Below the pieces are notes generated by a model. That model was given only the letters and a program-made list of their open reading frames with translations, made no database searches and was not told the origin of the DNA. Positions 42,913 through 50,123 of a stretch of DNA of 64,000 bases are shown here, piece by piece. The stretch is from NCBI GenBank assembly GCA_964543795.1, contig CAZIZN010000003.1:248001-312000 (forward strand). Reading direction: 5' to 3'. Each line of letters starts with the position of its first letter. Position 1 is the first letter of the stretch. The stretch comes from JACKIC01 sp964543795 (GTDB lineage Bacteria > Planctomycetota > UBA1135 > UBA2386). The position numbers and the translations under genes were made by a program.

Positions 42913-43845
42913 TCACCGGCCCCACGGCTCGACGCGCACGAGCCCGCCGTCGGCCAGCACGAGTTCGGTGCCGGGCGCCTGGAAGTCCTTCGGCAGGTAG
43001 CCGAGACCCGCGCGCAGCGCCAGTTCGGGCACGACCACCGCGTGCAGGACGCGGCCGACCGCGAGTCGGTCCTCGGGTTCGTGCAGCGGCTGCGGTGCGT
43101 CGATCGGCGGACCGTCGGGCAACCGCAACAGGCAGAGCCGGCGGTTCACGTGGCCGTAGGTGTGGATGCGCGCGACGATCTCCTGGCCCGTGTAGCACCC
43201 CTTGGTCGACGAGCAGTGGTCGTCGAGTGCGGCCTCGAGCGCGAGCGTGTTGGCCTCCGTCTCGACGCCGGTGCGCACGAACCCGGCGGCCATGCGCAGC
43301 GCCTCGGCGCGGGCCTCGGTCAGGGGCTGCACGGGCGCCGCCTCGAGCCCGCCGTCGTCGCGCAGGCCGACGATGCCGGCCTCGCCGCCGTGCACCCGCA
43401 AGAACGACACACCGTTCCGGGCGACCTTCAGCGAGAGCCGGGCTCCGTCGAGGACCACCCGGTGGTCCTGGGCCACGTCGTTGCAGCTCCGCCAGACCAG
43501 CTCGCCGCACGGTCCGAGATCGCGCCGCGCGAAGGCCAGCTTCTCGGTGAAGTGATACCGCTCGAGCAACGCGAGCAGGCGATCGGCCAGCTCGGTCCGG
43601 CACTCGAGCCAGAACGCCCCGGGCAGCCGGAACACGAGGCACGTCGCGAGCAGCTTGCCCTTGCCGTCGAGGAAGGCGGCGGGCGCGGTCCGCGCTTCGG
43701 GCAGGCCCAGGACGTCCTGGCTGCACAGCCTCTGCAGGAAGTCTCCCGCATCGGGCCCGGTGACCTCGATCAGGGTGTAGGGCGCGGCGGGGCGCGCGAA
43801 CGGCCCCTTGGCAAGGAGTTCGACGGTCAGATTGGCAGCGGTCAT
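42913..43845 (-). CDS. ygfZ: YgfZ/GcvT-like folate-binding protein
   Basis: The 310-residue protein carries the YgfZ signature KGCYTGQE, in DDHCSSTKGCYTGQEIVARIHTYGHV. Its single Cys is the residue needed for the family's role. Its beginning (FARPAAPYTLIEVTGPDAGDFLQRLCSQD) matches the GcvT fold. YgfZ is known to support maturation or repair of certain Fe-S enzymes in a folate-dependent manner, which fits its place divergent to a complete ISC operon. The ATG at 43845 is chosen over one 90 bases upstream because that extension would cross the isc control region. Confidence 0.88.
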   Translation of the reverse strand: MTAANLTVELLAKGPFARPAAPYTLIEVTGPDAGDFLQRLCSQDVLGLPEARTAPAAFLDGKGKLLATCLVFRLPGAFWLECRTELADRLLALLERYHFTEKLAFARRDLGPCGELVWRSCNDVAQDHRVVLDGARLSLKVARNGVSFLRVHGGEAGIVGLRDDGGLEAAPVQPLTEARAEALRMAAGFVRTGVETEANTLALEAALDDHCSSTKGCYTGQEIVARIHTYGHVNRRLCLLRLPDGPPIDAPQPLHEPEDRLAVGRVLHAVVVPELALRAGLGYLPKDFQAPGTELVLADGGLVRVEPWGR

Positions 43846-43897
43846 CGCGGATGGTTGCCGACCTCGCGCCGGCCCTCGCCCATGAATGTGCCTCTGC

Positions 43898-43935
43898 TTG
43901 GGGCTTTTTCCACCCGATGATTGAATGAGCCCCAA
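43898..43935. promoter_or_regulatory. inverted repeat upstream of the isc operon
   Basis: Perfect eight-base arms (TTGGGGCT at 43898-43905 and its complement at 43928-43935) are separated by 22 bases. It covers the likely -35 hexamer of the isc promoter and overlaps the second inverted repeat. It may be an extra regulator site or serve the divergent ygfZ gene. Confidence 0.45.
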
Positions 43936-43949
43936 ACCGGGTCTAGTTT
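43921..43949 (+). promoter_or_regulatory. candidate isc operon promoter
   Basis: TTGAAT (43921-43926) and TAGTTT (43944-43949) stand 17 bases apart, the ideal spacing for the housekeeping sigma factor. They lie in an AT-rich dip, and the -10 is 40 bases before the regulator start. The match to consensus is 4/6 for each hexamer. Confidence 0.55.
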
Positions 43950-43951
43950 GG
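43932..43951. promoter_or_regulatory. candidate operator over the isc -10 element
   Basis: A perfect six-base inverted repeat, CCAAAC-(8)-GTTTGG, spans the -10 hexamer. Its size and position suit a dimeric Rrf2-type repressor, so autoregulation by the first gene of the operon is the obvious reading. Confidence 0.5.
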
Positions 43952-43988
43952 TCCGCCTCCGGTGGCGGAACCTCCGGATCGACACCGC

Positions 43989-44618
43989 ATGCTGCGCATC
44001 TCCAAGAAGGCCGACTACGCCGTGTTCCTGCTGGGCTCGATCGCCCGCGCCGGCGCCTACCCGGGAGGCCCCGCCTCCGACGCGGTGGTCAGTGCCCACG
44101 AGATCGCGCGCCGCGCCGGCCTCAACAAGTCCGTCGTCGCCAACCTGCTCAAGGAGTTCGTCAAGCACGGGGTGCTGGAGTCCGTGCGCGGCCTGAAGGG
44201 CGGCTACCGGCTCGTGCGCGCGCCCCGCGACGTCTCGCTGCACGACGTGCTCGAAGTGGTCGAAGGCCGCTTCAGCCTCGTCGAGTGCATCGCCCACGGC
44301 GACGCCCACGCGAGCGGGCACGACGGCGTCCCGATCGCGGAGCACTCCGGCACGGGCCCGCAGAACAGAGGCTCCCACGCCAGCGCCCCCGGCGGCCTGC
44401 TCGCCCTGGCGCCGCGCGCGGCCGACGACGCCGATGCCACGCCGGGCGGCTGCTCGCTCTACGCGTTCTGCCCGAGCCGGCAGCCCATGCGCGTCGTGCA
44501 CGAACGCATCACGCAACTCTTCCGCGAGATCCGGCTCGACGAGCTGGCCAGCCTGCGGGACCGCACCGCCCCGGGCGTCGAACCCCAGCTCACGCACAAG
44601 CTCCACCCCACCCCATGA
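43989..44618 (+). CDS. iscR: Rrf2-family Fe-S regulator, IscR-like
   Basis: The 209-residue protein starts LRISKKADYAVFLL and has the winged helix-turn-helix of Rrf2 proteins (AHEIARRAGLNKSVVANLLKEF, then GLKGGYRLVRAP). Three cysteines suitable for a [2Fe-2S] cluster are present: C100, C155 and C161. In classical IscR all three fall within 13 residues. Here about 50 residues, Gly/Ala/His-rich, separate the first from the second. Its location at the head of the isc operon, with an inverted repeat over the promoter, points to feedback control by Fe-S status. ATG 43989 is used; the upstream in-frame start gives no homology. It overlaps iscS by four bases. Confidence 0.83.
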   Translation: MLRISKKADYAVFLLGSIARAGAYPGGPASDAVVSAHEIARRAGLNKSVVANLLKEFVKHGVLESVRGLKGGYRLVRAPRDVSLHDVLEVVEGRFSLVECIAHGDAHASGHDGVPIAEHSGTGPQNRGSHASAPGGLLALAPRAADDADATPGGCSLYAFCPSRQPMRVVHERITQLFREIRLDELASLRDRTAPGVEPQLTHKLHPTP

Positions 44619-45829
44619 AGACGCCCATCTATCTCGACTACAGCGCCACGACGCCGTGCGATCCGCGCGTGGTGCAACGCATGCTGCCGTTCTTCAGCGA
44701 GACGTTCGGCAACGCCGCCAGCCGCAGCCACGCCTTCGGCTGGACCGCTGAAGCCGCCGTCGAAGAGGCGCGCGAGCAGGTGGCGCAGCTGCTGCACGCG
44801 CACCCGAAGGAGATCCTCTGGACGAGCGGCTCCACCGAGGCCAACAACCTCGCGATCAAGGGCACCGCGGAGATGTACCGCGACAAGGGCAACCACCTGA
44901 TCACCGCGGTCACCGAGCACAAGGCCGTGCTCGATCCGATGAAGCACCTCGAGGCGCGCGGCTACGAGATCACCTGGCTGCCGGTCGACCGGCGCGGTCA
45001 CGTCGACCTCGACCAGCTCGCCGCGGCGATCACCGACCGCACGATCCTGGTGTCGCTGATGGCGGCGAACAACGAGATCGGCACGCTGCACCCGCTCGCC
45101 GAGATCGGCGCGATCTGCAAGCAGAAGGGCACCCTGTTCCACACCGACGCGACCCAGGCCGCGGGCAAGATCCCGCTCGACGTCGAGGCGCAGCACGTCG
45201 ATCTGCTGTCGCTGTCCGCGCACAAGATGTACGGCCCCAAGGGCGTCGGCTGCCTCTACGTGCGGCGCAAGAATCCGCGCGTGCGGCTCACCTCCCAGAT
45301 GGACGGCGGCGGCCACGAACGCGGCATGCGCTCGGGCACGCTCAACGTCACCGGCATCGTCGGCATGGGCGAGGCCGCGCGCATCTGCCGCGAGGAGATG
45401 GCCCAGGAGGTGCCCCGTCTCGCCGCGCTCCGCGACCGTCTCGAACGCCGTCTGCTCGCCGCACTGCCCGACTCGGTCGTCAACGGCGATCCGAGCTCGC
45501 GCCTGCCGCACCTCACCAACGTCTCGTTCCCCTACGTCGAGGGCGAGTCGCTGATCATGGGCATCAAGGAGATCGCCGTGTCGTCGGGCTCGGCCTGCAC
45601 GTCGGCGAGCCTCGAGCCGAGCTACGTGCTCAAGGGCCTCGGCCTCGGCGACGAACTCGCCCACAGCTCGATCCGCTTCTCGCTGGGCCGCTTTACGACC
45701 GAGGCCGAGGTCGACTTCGCCGCCGACCGCGTGATCGCCGAGGTCAAGCGCCTGCGCGAGATGTCGCCACTCTGGGAGATGGTCCAGGAGGGCGTCGACC
45801 TGAGCCAGGTGAAGTGGACCGTCCACTAG
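44615..45829 (+). CDS. iscS: cysteine desulfurase
   Basis: The 404-residue PLP enzyme takes sulfur from cysteine and passes it to the IscU scaffold. The PLP lysine is K204 (SAHKMYGPKG), HTDATQAAGK holds the pyridine-nitrogen Asp, and the persulfide cysteine is C328 in SSGSACTSASLEPSYVL. These positions agree with E. coli IscS, and the long SACTSASLEPSYVLKGLG loop is the group I (IscS/NifS) type rather than SufS. The C-terminal QVKWTVH resembles E. coli IscS. The start ATG lies in the stop of the regulator gene. Confidence 0.95.
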   Translation: MKTPIYLDYSATTPCDPRVVQRMLPFFSETFGNAASRSHAFGWTAEAAVEEAREQVAQLLHAHPKEILWTSGSTEANNLAIKGTAEMYRDKGNHLITAVTEHKAVLDPMKHLEARGYEITWLPVDRRGHVDLDQLAAAITDRTILVSLMAANNEIGTLHPLAEIGAICKQKGTLFHTDATQAAGKIPLDVEAQHVDLLSLSAHKMYGPKGVGCLYVRRKNPRVRLTSQMDGGGHERGMRSGTLNVTGIVGMGEAARICREEMAQEVPRLAALRDRLERRLLAALPDSVVNGDPSSRLPHLTNVSFPYVEGESLIMGIKEIAVSSGSACTSASLEPSYVLKGLGLGDELAHSSIRFSLGRFTTEAEVDFAADRVIAEVKRLREMSPLWEMVQEGVDLSQVKWTVH

Positions 45830-45872
45830 TCATCCCACCGAACACACAGACACACCGAACGGAGACCCAACC

Positions 45873-46277
45873 ATGGCCTACAGCGACAAGGTCCTCGACC
45901 ACTACCAGAACCCGCGCAACGTCGGTTCGCTCGACAAGGAGGATCCGAACGTCGGCACGGGCGTCGTCGGCGCCCCGGAGTGCGGCGACGTGATGAAGCT
46001 GCAGATCAAGGTCGACGACGCCGGCAACATCGTCGACGCGAAGTTCAAGACCTACGGCTGCGGCTCGGCAATCGCCTCGTCGTCGCTCGCCACGGAGTGG
46101 CTCAAGGGTGCCACGGTCGACGCCGCCGCCGAGATCAAGAACACGCAGATCGTCGAAGAGCTGTCCCTGCCGCCGGTCAAGATCCACTGCTCGGTGCTCG
46201 CCGAGGACGCGATCAAGGCCGCGATCGAGGACTGGCGCAAGAAGCAGGCAGCGGTCAAGACGGCCGCCGCCGAGTGA
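45873..46277 (+). CDS. iscU: Fe-S cluster scaffold protein
   Basis: The 134-residue scaffold assembles [2Fe-2S] clusters. Ligands C37, D39 (GAPECGDVM), C63 (YGCGSAIASSS) and C106 are all in place, and the HscA-recognition motif LPPVK is at 99-103. The start YSDKVLDHYQNPRNVG is typical. The gene is preceded by a GGAG-type ribosome site and by a 43-base gap after iscS, the widest spacing in the operon. Confidence 0.96.
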   Translation: MAYSDKVLDHYQNPRNVGSLDKEDPNVGTGVVGAPECGDVMKLQIKVDDAGNIVDAKFKTYGCGSAIASSSLATEWLKGATVDAAAEIKNTQIVEELSLPPVKIHCSVLAEDAIKAAIEDWRKKQAAVKTAAAE

Positions 46278-46291
46278 CCGGAGCGAACACC

Positions 46292-46687
46292 ATGACCGAC
46301 ACCGACACCGACCGCAAGGACCAGCAACCGACCACGGCCGTGCCCAAGCCGGGCCGCGGTGTGCACCTCACGGAACGCGCCGCCGCCGAGATCCTGCGGG
46401 TCATCGCCGAGCAGAAGTTCCCCGGCGACGTCTGGGTGCGCATCGGCGCCAAGGGCGGTGGCTGCTCGGGCTTCACCTACGTGCTCGATTTCGACCAGAG
46501 CGGGCCGACCGAGTTCGACCTGTCGTTCGAACAGCACGGTGTGCACGTCGTCGTCGACAAGAAGAGCGAATTCTTCATGGGCGGCACGATCCTCGACTTC
46601 AACGACGGCCTGCTCGACCGCGGCTTCGTGTTCAAGAACCCGCTCGCCAGCGGCACGTGCGGCTGCGGCACGTCGTTCTCCGCGTGA
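46292..46687 (+). CDS. iscA: A-type Fe-S carrier
   Basis: The 131-residue protein is of the HesB/IscA family, with its three invariant cysteines: C58 (GGGCSGFTY), then C123 and C125 (SGTCGCGTSF). The N-terminal 20 residues are extra, hydrophilic and Asp/Pro-rich. It would carry Fe-S clusters from the scaffold to targets, often [4Fe-4S] enzymes. Its stop shares bases with the GTG start of hscB. Confidence 0.94.
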   Translation: MTDTDTDRKDQQPTTAVPKPGRGVHLTERAAAEILRVIAEQKFPGDVWVRIGAKGGGCSGFTYVLDFDQSGPTEFDLSFEQHGVHVVVDKKSEFFMGGTILDFNDGLLDRGFVFKNPLASGTCGCGTSFSA

Positions 46688-47184
46688 TCCACGTCCCCGC
46701 TCCCGACCCGTTCACGGTCTTCGGCCTGCCGCGCTCGCTCGAACTCGACGATCGCGCGCTCGAACGACGCTACCTCGAGCTGTCGCGCGAATGCCATCCG
46801 GACCGCAACCGCGCCGCGAACACGGCCGACTGCATCGCCGTGCTGCAGCGCTCCGCGGAGATCAACGACGCCTGGCAGGTGCTGCGCGATCCGTGGCGGC
46901 GAGCGAAGGCGCTGCTCGAGACGCAGGCCCCCGGCGTGCTCGACCGCACCAAGAAGCTCGACCCGGCGTTCCTCGCCGACGCACTCGAACTCGCCGAGGA
47001 GGTCGCGTTCGCACGTCGGGACCAGGTGGCGGCACTCCGGGCGCGGCTCGTCGAACGCCTCGCCGTCGACTGGCAGAACCTGTGCAGCGCGATGGCCCGA
47101 GGTGATCTGGCGGCTGCCGCTCGCACGCTGCACGAGTCCCACTACCATCGCAAGGCCCTGGCCGACCTCGACGCCAAGCAGTGA
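46684..47184 (+). CDS. hscB: Fe-S co-chaperone HscB
   Basis: This 166-residue J-domain protein delivers IscU to HscA. The J-domain is FTVFGLPRSLELD... with the HPD motif at 38-40 (SRECHPDRN). The C-terminal helical domain (LDPAFLADALELAEEV and the final HESHYHRKALADLD) is characteristic of HscB and binds the scaffold. The start is GTG, overlapping the iscA stop; the stop overlaps the hscA start. Confidence 0.93.
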   Translation: MIHVPAPDPFTVFGLPRSLELDDRALERRYLELSRECHPDRNRAANTADCIAVLQRSAEINDAWQVLRDPWRRAKALLETQAPGVLDRTKKLDPAFLADALELAEEVAFARRDQVAALRARLVERLAVDWQNLCSAMARGDLAAAARTLHESHYHRKALADLDAKQ

Positions 47185-49016
47185 CCCCAACCGCCGCCCA
47201 GAAGCCCGCCGCGCGCCTCGTCGTCGGCATCGACCTCGGTACGACGAACAGCCTCGCCGCGATCCGCGCCGGCAAGACGCCGCACGTGCTGCGCCGGCGG
47301 GACGGCGCCGCACTGATCCCTTCGGTAGTCTGCTTCCACCCCGACGGTCGCGCGATCGTCGGCCAGGCCGCCAAGGACCTGCGCCTCGAGCACCCCGACC
47401 GCACGGTCTTCTCGATCAAGCGCCTCATCGGCCGCGCGGCGAGCGAAGCGGCTGCCGACGCGACGGCACTGCCCTACCGCGTCGCCGCCAACGAGCGCGG
47501 TCTGCCGCGCGTGGACATCGACGACCGCGAGTGGTCGCCGGAGGCGATCTCGGCGCTCGTGCTCGCCGAGGTCAAGGCGACGGCGGAGCAGGCGCTCGGC
47601 CAGCCGGTGACGGAGGCCGTCGTGACCGTGCCGGCGTGGTTCGACGACGCGCAGCGCCAGGCGACCAAGGACGCCGCCACCCTCGCCGGACTCACCTGCC
47701 TGCGCATCCTCAACGAACCCACCGCCGCGGCACTCGCCTACGGCATCGACGGCACCAAGGACGGCACGGTGCTCGTCTACGACCTCGGCGGCGGCACCTT
47801 CGACGTGTCCATCCTGCGCATCGAGGAGGGCGTGTTCCGCGTCCTCTCGACCTCGGGGGACACCCACCTCGGCGGCGACGACTTCGACCAGTTGCTCGCC
47901 GAACGCATCCGCGCGGCGCTGCCGGCGCGCGGCAGCAGCGAGGACCCCTACGTGTTGCAGGCGATCCGTGCCGCGGCCGAGGGCTTGAAGATCCGCCTCA
48001 GCGACGCGCCGCAGGCGACGCTCGAACTCGACCTCGGCCCGCGCGGCCGCGTCGAGCTCACCGTCACCCGCGCCGAATTCGAGGCCGCGATCGCGCCGCT
48101 CGTGCAGCGCACGCTCGATTGCGTGCAGCGCGCGCTGCGCGACGCCGGTCTGCGCGCCGACCAGGTCGACGAGACGGTGCTCGTCGGCGGCAGCACCCGC
48201 GTGCCGCTGGTGCGCGCACGCCTCGCCGCGGCCATGGGCAAGGCGCCGCGTGCCGACGTCGATCCCGACCTCGCCGTGGCGCTCGGTGCCGCGGTGCAGG
48301 CCGACGTGCTGGCCGGCAACGACCGGTCGCTGCTGCTGCTCGACGTGATCCCGCTGTCGCTCGGCATCGAGACGCTCGGCGGTGCGGTGCAGAAGCTGAT
48401 CCTGCGCAACAGCACGATCCCGACCAGCGTGACCGAGGAGTTCTCGACCGGCGTCGACAACCAGACCGCGGTCGATCTGTCGATCTACCAGGGCGAACGC
48501 GAACTCGCGCGGGACTGCCGGCTGCTGGGGCACTTCAAGCTGCGCGGCATCCCGCCCCTGCCGGCCGGCCTGCCGCGCATCGCGGTCACGTTCCTCGTCG
48601 ACGCGGACGGCGTGCTGCGCGTCACCGCGCGCGAACAGCGCACCGGCGTCGAAGCCGGCATCCAGGTCGTACCGTCCTTCGGCCTGACCCGCGACGAGGT
48701 GCGCGCGATGATGCTCGACTCGATCGAGAACGCGCAGCAGGACTACGCCGCCCGAGAACGCATCGACCTGCGCAACAAGGCCGAGGCGATGGTGCGAGGC
48801 ACGCAGAAGGCGCTGACGATGTCCGAACTGCCGCCGGACCAGACCTACGCGGTGCAGAAGGCGCTCAAGGCGCTGCAGAAGCTGCTCGCCGCCGGTGCCG
48901 ATGCGGCGGCGCTCAAACACGGCTGCGACGAGCTGACGAAGGTCACCGCGACGATCGCCGACGACGTGATCAGTTCGGCCGTGACCAAGGCGCTGCGCGA
49001 GGAGGCCTCGCGATGA
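47181..49016 (+). CDS. hscA: Hsp70-type Fe-S chaperone HscA
   Basis: The 611-residue Hsp70 starts with VVGIDLGTTNSLAAI and has VYDLGGGTFDVSILR, NEPTAAALAYGIDG and VLVGGSTRVPLVR in the ATPase half. The substrate-binding half (LILRNSTIPTSVTEEFSTG) follows. Its length and place between hscB and fdx identify it as HscA rather than DnaK. It uses ATP to release clusters from IscU by binding LPPVK. The start is GTG inside the hscB stop, and the stop overlaps fdx by four bases. Confidence 0.94.
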   Translation: MTPTAAQKPAARLVVGIDLGTTNSLAAIRAGKTPHVLRRRDGAALIPSVVCFHPDGRAIVGQAAKDLRLEHPDRTVFSIKRLIGRAASEAAADATALPYRVAANERGLPRVDIDDREWSPEAISALVLAEVKATAEQALGQPVTEAVVTVPAWFDDAQRQATKDAATLAGLTCLRILNEPTAAALAYGIDGTKDGTVLVYDLGGGTFDVSILRIEEGVFRVLSTSGDTHLGGDDFDQLLAERIRAALPARGSSEDPYVLQAIRAAAEGLKIRLSDAPQATLELDLGPRGRVELTVTRAEFEAAIAPLVQRTLDCVQRALRDAGLRADQVDETVLVGGSTRVPLVRARLAAAMGKAPRADVDPDLAVALGAAVQADVLAGNDRSLLLLDVIPLSLGIETLGGAVQKLILRNSTIPTSVTEEFSTGVDNQTAVDLSIYQGERELARDCRLLGHFKLRGIPPLPAGLPRIAVTFLVDADGVLRVTAREQRTGVEAGIQVVPSFGLTRDEVRAMMLDSIENAQQDYAARERIDLRNKAEAMVRGTQKALTMSELPPDQTYAVQKALKALQKLLAAGADAAALKHGCDELTKVTATIADDVISSAVTKALREEASR

Positions 49017-49354
49017 GCGGTGCGCGCCTGGTCGCACGCGGCGACGGCCGCACGTTCACGCTCGCCATCGGCCAGACGATCCTCGAGGCGGCCATGGCGC
49101 AGGGGCTGCCGATCGACCACGCCTGCGGCGGCGTCTGCGCGTGTTCGACCTGCCACGTCAAGGTCAAGCAGGGCGGCGAGTGCCTGTCGGAGCCGAGCGA
49201 GGACGAACAGGACCAGCTCGACGAGGCGCGGGACGTCGGCCTCGACTCGCGGCTGGGCTGCCAGGCGAAGCTGTTGCGGGTGCCGGCGAGCGGCGTCGTC
49301 GAGATCGCGATCCCGACCTGGAACGTCAACGCGGTGCGCGAGGGCGGCCACTGA
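49013..49354 (+). CDS. fdx: [2Fe-2S] ferredoxin, ISC type
   Basis: The 113-residue adrenodoxin-like ferredoxin supplies electrons for cluster assembly. Its ligands follow the CX5CX2C...C pattern: C38, C44, C47 (HACGGVCACSTCHV) and C83 (LGCQAKL). SEPSEDEQDQLD is the acidic partner-binding helix. It is the final gene of the isc operon; no iscX follows. Confidence 0.94.
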   Translation: MSGARLVARGDGRTFTLAIGQTILEAAMAQGLPIDHACGGVCACSTCHVKVKQGGECLSEPSEDEQDQLDEARDVGLDSRLGCQAKLLRVPASGVVEIAIPTWNVNAVREGGH

Positions 49355-49456
49355 GCGGCCGCCCCGCGCGTTCGGCGAGTCACCGGAGCCCTCCCGGTGC
49401 GACGGTCCGCCGATGCGGCACTTGCGACGGAGCCGCCGCCGCGCTTCGCTGCCGGC

Positions 49457-50041
49457 ATGAGCCCGGCGCACCGGACTTCCGTTGGCCTCGCGGCGCTGCT
49501 CGCCGCAACCGCGGCCTGCGGCGGGCCCCCGGCCTGGCCCTCCGTGCAACCGGCCGATCTGACCGCGACACAAACCGCGCAGCTGGCGCGCGCCGACACC
49601 GCGCAGAACCAGTTGGCGGCGCAGCTGCTCGCCGAGCTCCAGGCGGCGCTCGCGGCAGGCGACGCAGCTGCGGCGATCGACGTCTGCCGGCGTCGCGCGC
49701 CGGCGATCGCCGCGGAGGTCGGCGCGGCGGCGCGCCTGCGCCTGGGACGAACCTCCACCCTGCTGCGCAACCCTGCGAATGCAGCGCCCGCCTGGGCCAC
49801 GGCCCACATCGCCGCGAACCAAGGCGATCCGGCCACGCTCGTCGGTCCCGACGGCGAACTGGGCACGCTCCGGCCGATCCTGACGATGCCGCTGTGCACG
49901 CAGTGCCACGGCAAGGCGGACGCGATGGACCCGGGCGTGCGCGTGGCGCTCCAGCAGCACTACCCGCAAGATCGGGCCACCGGCTACGCTCCAGGCGACC
50001 TGCGCGGTTGGTTCTGGGTCGAAGTGCCGCGACCGCAGTGA
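49457..50041 (+). CDS. haem-binding DUF3365-like lipoprotein
   Basis: The 194-residue protein has a hydrophobic signal with a possible lipobox (TAAC, C21). A single c-type haem site, CTQCH, is at 147-151. RTSTLLRNPANAAPAW near residue 98 matches the 'RRtSlk.RNP.N.P..WE' block of the DUF3365 (Tll0287-like) family, which occurs as periplasmic redox sensors or alone. Attachment of haem would occur outside the cytoplasm. The start is the ATG before the hydrophobic segment. It is unrelated to the isc operon by content and separated by 102 bases. Confidence 0.75.
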   Translation: MSPAHRTSVGLAALLAATAACGGPPAWPSVQPADLTATQTAQLARADTAQNQLAAQLLAELQAALAAGDAAAAIDVCRRRAPAIAAEVGAAARLRLGRTSTLLRNPANAAPAWATAHIAANQGDPATLVGPDGELGTLRPILTMPLCTQCHGKADAMDPGVRVALQQHYPQDRATGYAPGDLRGWFWVEVPRPQ

Positions 50042-50123
50042 CGGCGGCGAGAGCGGCGGGGGAACGAACCGGGTTCGGCACGCAGGTTTTGGCTCCTGCG
50101 GCGGCCTCGCTAGAGTCCGCCGC

